A stretch of DNA of 64,000 nucleotides from the NCBI RefSeq assembly GCF_026914185.1, contig NC_070561.1:6200001-6264000 (forward strand). The letters run 5' to 3'. The stretch is from Puccinia triticina (taxonomy: Eukaryota > Basidiomycota > Pucciniomycetes > Pucciniales > Pucciniaceae). Positions 59,443 through 64,000 of this stretch are shown piece by piece; within the stretch, counting starts at the first letter, position 1; every line of letters starts with the position of its first letter. The notes under the pieces are model-generated. The model was not told the origin of the DNA. It searched no databases and saw only the letters and a list, made by a program, of their open reading frames with translations. A program made the position numbers and the translations under genes.

Positions 59443-59964
59443 TCAACAGTCCAAAGGATAAATAGAAATGTGTTCCTCTTCAAGTTCCAAATTGGTTTGC
59501 TGTAAAAGCTCGGTTAATGCAACTATGTATTTTTTGCTCTTCTGGACCTGATAAGCTGTTTGCAATGCTATTCTGTTATTTTCAATATTCAGTTGGAGAG
59601 CTTCAGCTGCCTTTGCATTGTTGGCTTTCAGGTTGCGATTTAACTTTTTGGCTTGCACAAAAAGATAAGACAGTTTTGCGTTGTCTTTAGCTGCCTGAGG
59701 CTGAAGTTTCTTGAAAATTGGCTTGGCTTTGAATCGCAAAGATGGATTGCTTTTTTGCTTTCCAGTTTGATTTTCTGTGTGGGTGACACCCTCGGGTTTA
59801 TCGTCTAGTGTAGCCAGCCAGATTTTTTTCATCTTTTGACGACCTTTGATAGACTTGGATCTTGTTTTCCAATGGCTGAGGCGTGTCCCTAGATGATGGT
59901 GAGCAAAATCAGTTTCGTCAGTTTGGGAGCCGCTTATTCTTGACAGAAAATATCTCCGGGACAA
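59443..59964 (-). CDS. Hypothetical Lys-rich coiled-coil protein
   Basis: 173 codons. Basic N-terminal half (RLSHWKTRSKSIKGRQKMKK), then a predicted coiled coil (LNRNLKANNAKAAEALQLNI, ALTELLQQTNLELEEEHISI) to YPLDC. The frame is open upstream of the first Met (VFKTTDRLSRRYFLSR), so an earlier exon is possible; an ORF at 59969-60190 lies just upstream in another frame. No domain was recognised, and whether it is expressed is unknown. Confidence 0.35.
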   Translation of the reverse strand: MSRRYFLSRISGSQTDETDFAHHHLGTRLSHWKTRSKSIKGRQKMKKIWLATLDDKPEGVTHTENQTGKQKSNPSLRFKAKPIFKKLQPQAAKDNAKLSYLFVQAKKLNRNLKANNAKAAEALQLNIENNRIALQTAYQVQKSKKYIVALTELLQQTNLELEEEHISIYPLDC

Positions 59965-60190
59965 TCGATCAGTAGTTTTGAAGACCTGTCTTACTTAAGG
60001 AACGCGGCTTGGTTGGAAATTTGAGTGCAGGCGGGGATTGATACAGGGATTGTTGAGGCGCTCCCAACCCTTTGAAGATTATAAGTTCTTTGAGCAAAGA
60101 CTTTGAGGTTCGATGGGCATTGTTTACATTTTGAATACCTACATGTTTGAAAATAACCAGTCCATCAGGGTATAAACCGCTCGTCAGCAA

Positions 60191-62039
60191 TCGTGACTAT
60201 CGCCTTATTAACGAGTAGTATGCAAGCTGACCTTTCTCACCAACTGCACTACTTGTGCCCAAGCTCGAGGTTGGCTCTGGTCCGGGGATCTTGCGATTAT
60301 TGTAAACGTCGGGAAAGTAGATGCCGGAGGATTCCAGTACTACAAAATGGAGCGCACACATCAATCATCTCCGATTACTTCCGTAACAAAACACAATGAG
60401 CATCTTGCCCACTCGGGATGGGGTAGTAGGGATCTCGGGCCCTCTTGCGAAAAGTGTCTGCCTCTGAGGATTGCATTTTTGAATGCCATGATGAATTGCA
60501 ATCGGCTATTTCTCCAGGGTTTCGAACTCCTATCTCTAAATCCATGTCGGGATTGTTGGTTGGTAACATCGCATCCCTAGTTGCAGTTATCAATTTAAAA
60601 CGGAGAAGAGCAACTCCACATAAGGTTCGTCGGGCAGAAATCATGCTAGTATTGTACGGATTGCGAGATTTATCAATTATTTTGGTTCCATTACACTACG
60701 GAAGACCACTAGAAGTAGAGGGCGGGCGGGCGACACAATCGTCTGGCCCTCTTGCGATGTTTCTCATTTTCTAAACTACTTAGAAGAACATTTTTGCATC
60801 ATGCTGATCATATGTACACAACCAATGGCCCAATCCCGAATTGAATGTTTCAGGAAGGTGAACCCCTTCTGGTAAGTTCTGGTTACAGTTTTTTTCCCAA
60901 AACATGAAGCGGAATGTGTCTCAGTCCCCTCGCCCCAAATCAGCAGCCATGCTTGACCGGAAAAACGAATGAGATTCAAAATTTTCACTTGGCCTGTCCT
61001 CGTAGAAACCGCCGTATCATCAGATTCAAGAGGAACGGAAACTGCCTTCCGTAATCGTTTCTATGCCCTATTTTTGGTTCCTTCCGATGACCATTGTCGA
61101 ACCGGCCATTGCAAGAAGTGTCATGTTGACCGGTGTTTCTGGTCACCCAGAAGACCAACTATACATCTTGATGCCCGGTTGTTGCGGGTATCTAAGAAGA
61201 CTAAAGCTTGGTAACCGGTTGTTGCAGTCCTGAACCGGACTACCTCTATCGACCACCCTGTCCGCCAAACAAGCACTCCTCCGGAACACTGGAGCACTTC
61301 CCGTCACCTCAATTGCTTGATTTAGGGGGAGGGCTGGACCTTGTTTGAAAACTGGATCTTAAGCAATTTTCGTCAGCCAGTGAGGTTTAGCCTTTCCCTC
61401 TAGACCAAGCAATTTAGACGATGGGAAGTCTTTCATGGCTCGGTTATCGAGAGCGGTGTGTACTCATCTAAATCCTCGGTTTGCCCATGTCCGACCCCCG
61501 CAGGTCCGCCCGGTCAGGCGCGGAATTGTTTCGAGGCCCCAACATTGTAACTCAAACCTCTACATATGTTGATCGGAGGTCTAGGGCCGACCCTGCATGC
61601 CGAAGGGAAGCTTTCCAACGTCTCCTCCGAGTCCGAGGATGGGAGGTGCTCAGGCTGAGCACGGTGATTTTCTTATATATCGTCCGGAAGACTTTGTAAA
61701 TACACCCAGAATTCTCGTTGCTGGGCGATAGGGTGTCGATTGAGGAAGGATTGGGCTGTAATGGGATACGGGGTTCTCAGAGCTGGGCGAAGGGAAAGTG
61801 ATGAAGAAGACATCATTGAAGCTGATTGTTTTACAAGTGCACATGTCAGAGAGTAATGTAGTTTGTAATGAGGCAAAAAAAGCAGTGGGGCCGGAATTAT
61901 GAGATTAAATACCCAGGAACATAGAACGACAGCTCCAGTAAACTAGCACGAGGGCTTATCAGTTCAAAAAAAAAGACAGACAGATATACCATTACAAGGT
62001 AGGGGAATCCGTCATACAGCAAGGAACTAATGCCGATGG
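60191..62039. other. No recognised gene; weak zinc-cluster-like peptide
   Basis: A plus ORF at 60193-60399 contains CDYCKRRESRC (C-x2-C-x6-C), the first half of a Zn2Cys6 cluster, but no second half follows. Other ORFs are short. The last part is the 3' region of the WD40 gene. Confidence 0.4.
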
Positions 62040-63583
62040 TTAGTTAGGTGGCTGATTAAAAGGCGTTGGAGAAGAAAGAGAACAGATTTTGACTGTCGGG
62101 TCTTTGTCCAATCCCGCTGTAGCAAAGATAGAAGGGTCGGTTGGGTGGATAGAAAGCCCAATAGTCGAATCTAGAAAACGTCACAAAAAGAGCCGTCAAT
62201 GCGGTGTGAATAGACATGATGATGTTGCAGAGGAGGAGGAGAGCACTCTACTACCTTGATGAAAGGGTTGTCTCAAGACGAGTTCAGCCGATTGTAAGTC
62301 CCAGACCCATAGACTCCCGTCTTCACTTCCCATCATCACCAAGTCCCTGCTGATTATATTTTGTGTGCCCAAGAGTTTGGTAGTGTTTGGGCGCGAAATC
62401 ACCCTCGCAGGAATAGAGTATCTGAAAACAGGGTAGGATCAGTTGATCTGGTCGGTTGAAATCGCCAAATAGATAGTGAGGGAGACGCAACTTGATGTTT
62501 GAATGGCCTGTATACGATTTGACGACGGTGCCTTCTTTAGACCTGTAATCCCAAATCCTGACGGTCGAGTCGAGTGAGCAAGTGATCAGATAACGCGAAT
62601 TGGGCGTAAAATTGATGCATGTCCTGTTTCGGAATGGGGCAGTCAGAATCCAAGTTCTGAGGGAAAGTGGAGGGAGACAAATAAGCTTACACAGGCGCAT
62701 TAGTCTCTTGAGCTACCACCATAGTTTTTAAACATTGGCCACTCGTCGTATCCCACATCCGGCTGTTCAAGTCATAGTCAGTGTTAAGCAGCTTCTTCAA
62801 GAACTGAACGGGGAAAACGACTTACATCAAGCCGTCAAAGCTACCACTGACGATGACCGAGCCGTCGCGACTGAAGTCCAGACAGCTCACGACTTCGCTA
62901 TGGCCGGGGAGGGTGCGCAAGAGTTTGCCGCCGAGGAAGTCCCAGACCTTGACGGTTTCGTCGAAGCTACCGGAGATCAAGAGGGTGCCGATCGGGTTGA
63001 ATTTGACGCAATAGACGCAGTGGGAATGGCCGAGCAATTTCCGGATCGGTGTGGTTGTCGCTGTTGCTGGAGATTGCGAGGGCGCCCAGACATGGATCGC
63101 ATGGTCGTCCGACCCGCTCACTAGATATTCCGAGTCGGGAGACCACGCCACGTCGTTGATTCCCTCCCTTCCCTCGGTGTCTTCGCCGTCCACTAACTTG
63201 GTCATAAACTCTACTTGCGCCAATCGATTGCTTGCTTTCTCCTCCTCGGGTAGGATAACGTGCCATATTAATATCACTCCGTCTGCACTCGAGCTCGAGA
63301 GCTTCGTCCCGTCGGGCGAGAAAGATACATTGGAGATCGATCTTCCATGGCCTTTCAAGGTATGAGTTACTGTTGCACAAGCCCTCTGTGAATCTGAAAT
63401 TTGCGTTTTTGGTCCCTCTTCGGCATCGTCGTCGACTCTGCGGTTGTTTATGGACAGCTCCTGCGCCGACTGCTGTGGATCCTCTGGAACTCTGTCTTCC
63501 TTCCGGTCGTCTGGATCATTCTTGGTCGATAATGACAAAACGTCTATCGTCGAATTGGTATCTGGTAGGGGTAGCTCGGTCAT
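62040..63583 (-). CDS. SWD3: WD40-repeat protein, WDR5/Swd3-like COMPASS subunit
   Basis: Five exons (63583-62826, 62762-62691, 62623-62492, 62421-62255, 62170-62040; 1260 nt, 419 residues), all GT..AG and in phase. After an acidic, Ser-rich N-terminus of about 80 residues come seven WD repeats like those of WDR5: LKGHGRSISNVSFSPDGTKL with SSSADGVILIWH, INDVAWSPDSEYLVSGSDDH, LLGHSHCVYCVKFNPIGTLL with SGSFDETVKVWDFLGGKLLR, LPGHSEVVSCLDFSRDGSVI, CINFTPNSRYLITCSLDSTV, VMMGSEDGSLWVWDLQSAEL and SIHPTDPSIFATAGLDKDPT. WDR5/Swd3 is a scaffold of the COMPASS histone H3K4 methyltransferase. An insert of about 15 residues (PEEEKASNRLAQVEF) lies between the first two repeats. Confidence 0.9.
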
Positions 63584-64000
63584 ATCGAATCTGTCAGTCG
63601 GCCCGCTCGAACACTCATCATCCTTCTCGAGTAGTATGTATTCCCTCGTCTTTGGTTGAAGATCTTTTCAGATTGCTCGTCCGGATGCGTCCTGCTTCGA
63701 AACGGGAGTGATTTCGTTTCCTTCACTCGCGTCTCGCCCAACAGGCTCCCGACGTCGCAACGTAGCCCAGCTGATCGAAAAAGGGGGCCACCTGCGTCGC
63801 TTTCGGGGTTTACAGCCGCTGGGACCCCTTCGGAGTCAAAAGGGTCTTTATGCTGGCCGGCAGCAATAACTATTCTGGAACACCTCCGAAGTCACCTTCG
63901 ATCGCAATGCAGTTTGAAGGCCATCTGGTCTCTCGGTTGATATCCGCTCCCCTTCGCCAGCCTCCTGTGTGCAATTATCATTTCTATTGTCATGAAGCAA
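63584..64000. other. Upstream region of the WD40 gene
   Basis: Probable promoter or 5' leader on the minus strand. No separate gene is supported; the window ends here. Confidence 0.5.

Noticed and set aside
60193..60399. Zn2Cys6 transcription factor
   Set aside because: Only three of six cysteines (CDYCKRRESRC) are present and the frame ends soon after.
60500..60545. tRNA B-box-like TTTCGAACTCC
   Set aside because: No acceptor stem, A box or cloverleaf could be built around it.

Overview
The window looks like nuclear DNA of a rust fungus (Pucciniales, most likely Puccinia or a close relative). The basis is short intron-rich genes with GT..AG introns of about 60-130 bp, a fused lycopene cyclase/phytoene synthase, a basidiomycete-type multi-TM protein pair, a gag-only protein of a rust-like type, and a high load of class I and class II transposons. 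No species call is possible from the sequence alone.

Layout. 1-4.4 kb: satellite-like DNA in three different families (a 153-bp degenerate repeat, a 21-bp dyad minisatellite, and GTCCGA/TCGGAC and CACTCCAA/TTGGAGTG dyad clusters) around a decayed SSN6/CYC8-like TPR pseudogene. 4.4-8.6 kb: a 5'-truncated, inactivated Ty3/Gypsy element on the minus strand, broken by a 799-bp LTR-like insertion with a 5-bp target duplication and by a tRNA-like sequence. 8.6-9.3 kb: a foldback repeat whose family recurs at 20.0-20.5 kb. 10.3-15.3 kb: an almost intact Ty1/Copia element with both LTRs and a TGACG target duplication, sitting about 200 bp upstream of PEX16 (15.5-17.0 kb). 17.6-18.4 kb: a gag-like ORF. 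21.5-21.75 kb: a palindromic MITE. 22.0-25.7 kb: a complete but mutated hAT element with 8-bp target duplications.

26.5-49.9 kb is the gene island: crtYB-type carotenoid gene, importin alpha, a Zn2Cys6 regulator and thioredoxin reductase (all minus strand), two tandem paralogous membrane proteins, a two-exon protein with a SAM-like C-terminus, and a short acidic protein. 53.1-57.8 kb is a MULE-like transposon with a GCM/WRKY-type zinc cluster, imperfect TIRs of about 165 bp and a perfect 9-bp target duplication. 57.8-60.2 kb holds two unrecognised minus-strand ORFs. 62.0-63.6 kb encodes a WDR5/Swd3-like COMPASS subunit.

The host genes are mostly housekeeping (peroxisome biogenesis, nuclear import, redox, chromatin) plus carotenoid synthesis, and do not form one pathway. 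The strongest structural results are the four mobile elements whose ends could be fixed by target duplications (Copia, hAT, MULE-like, nested LTR-like insert). I found no convincing new multi-gene system; the most unusual items are the dyad-built satellites, the GCM-finger MULE and the tRNA-like insert.
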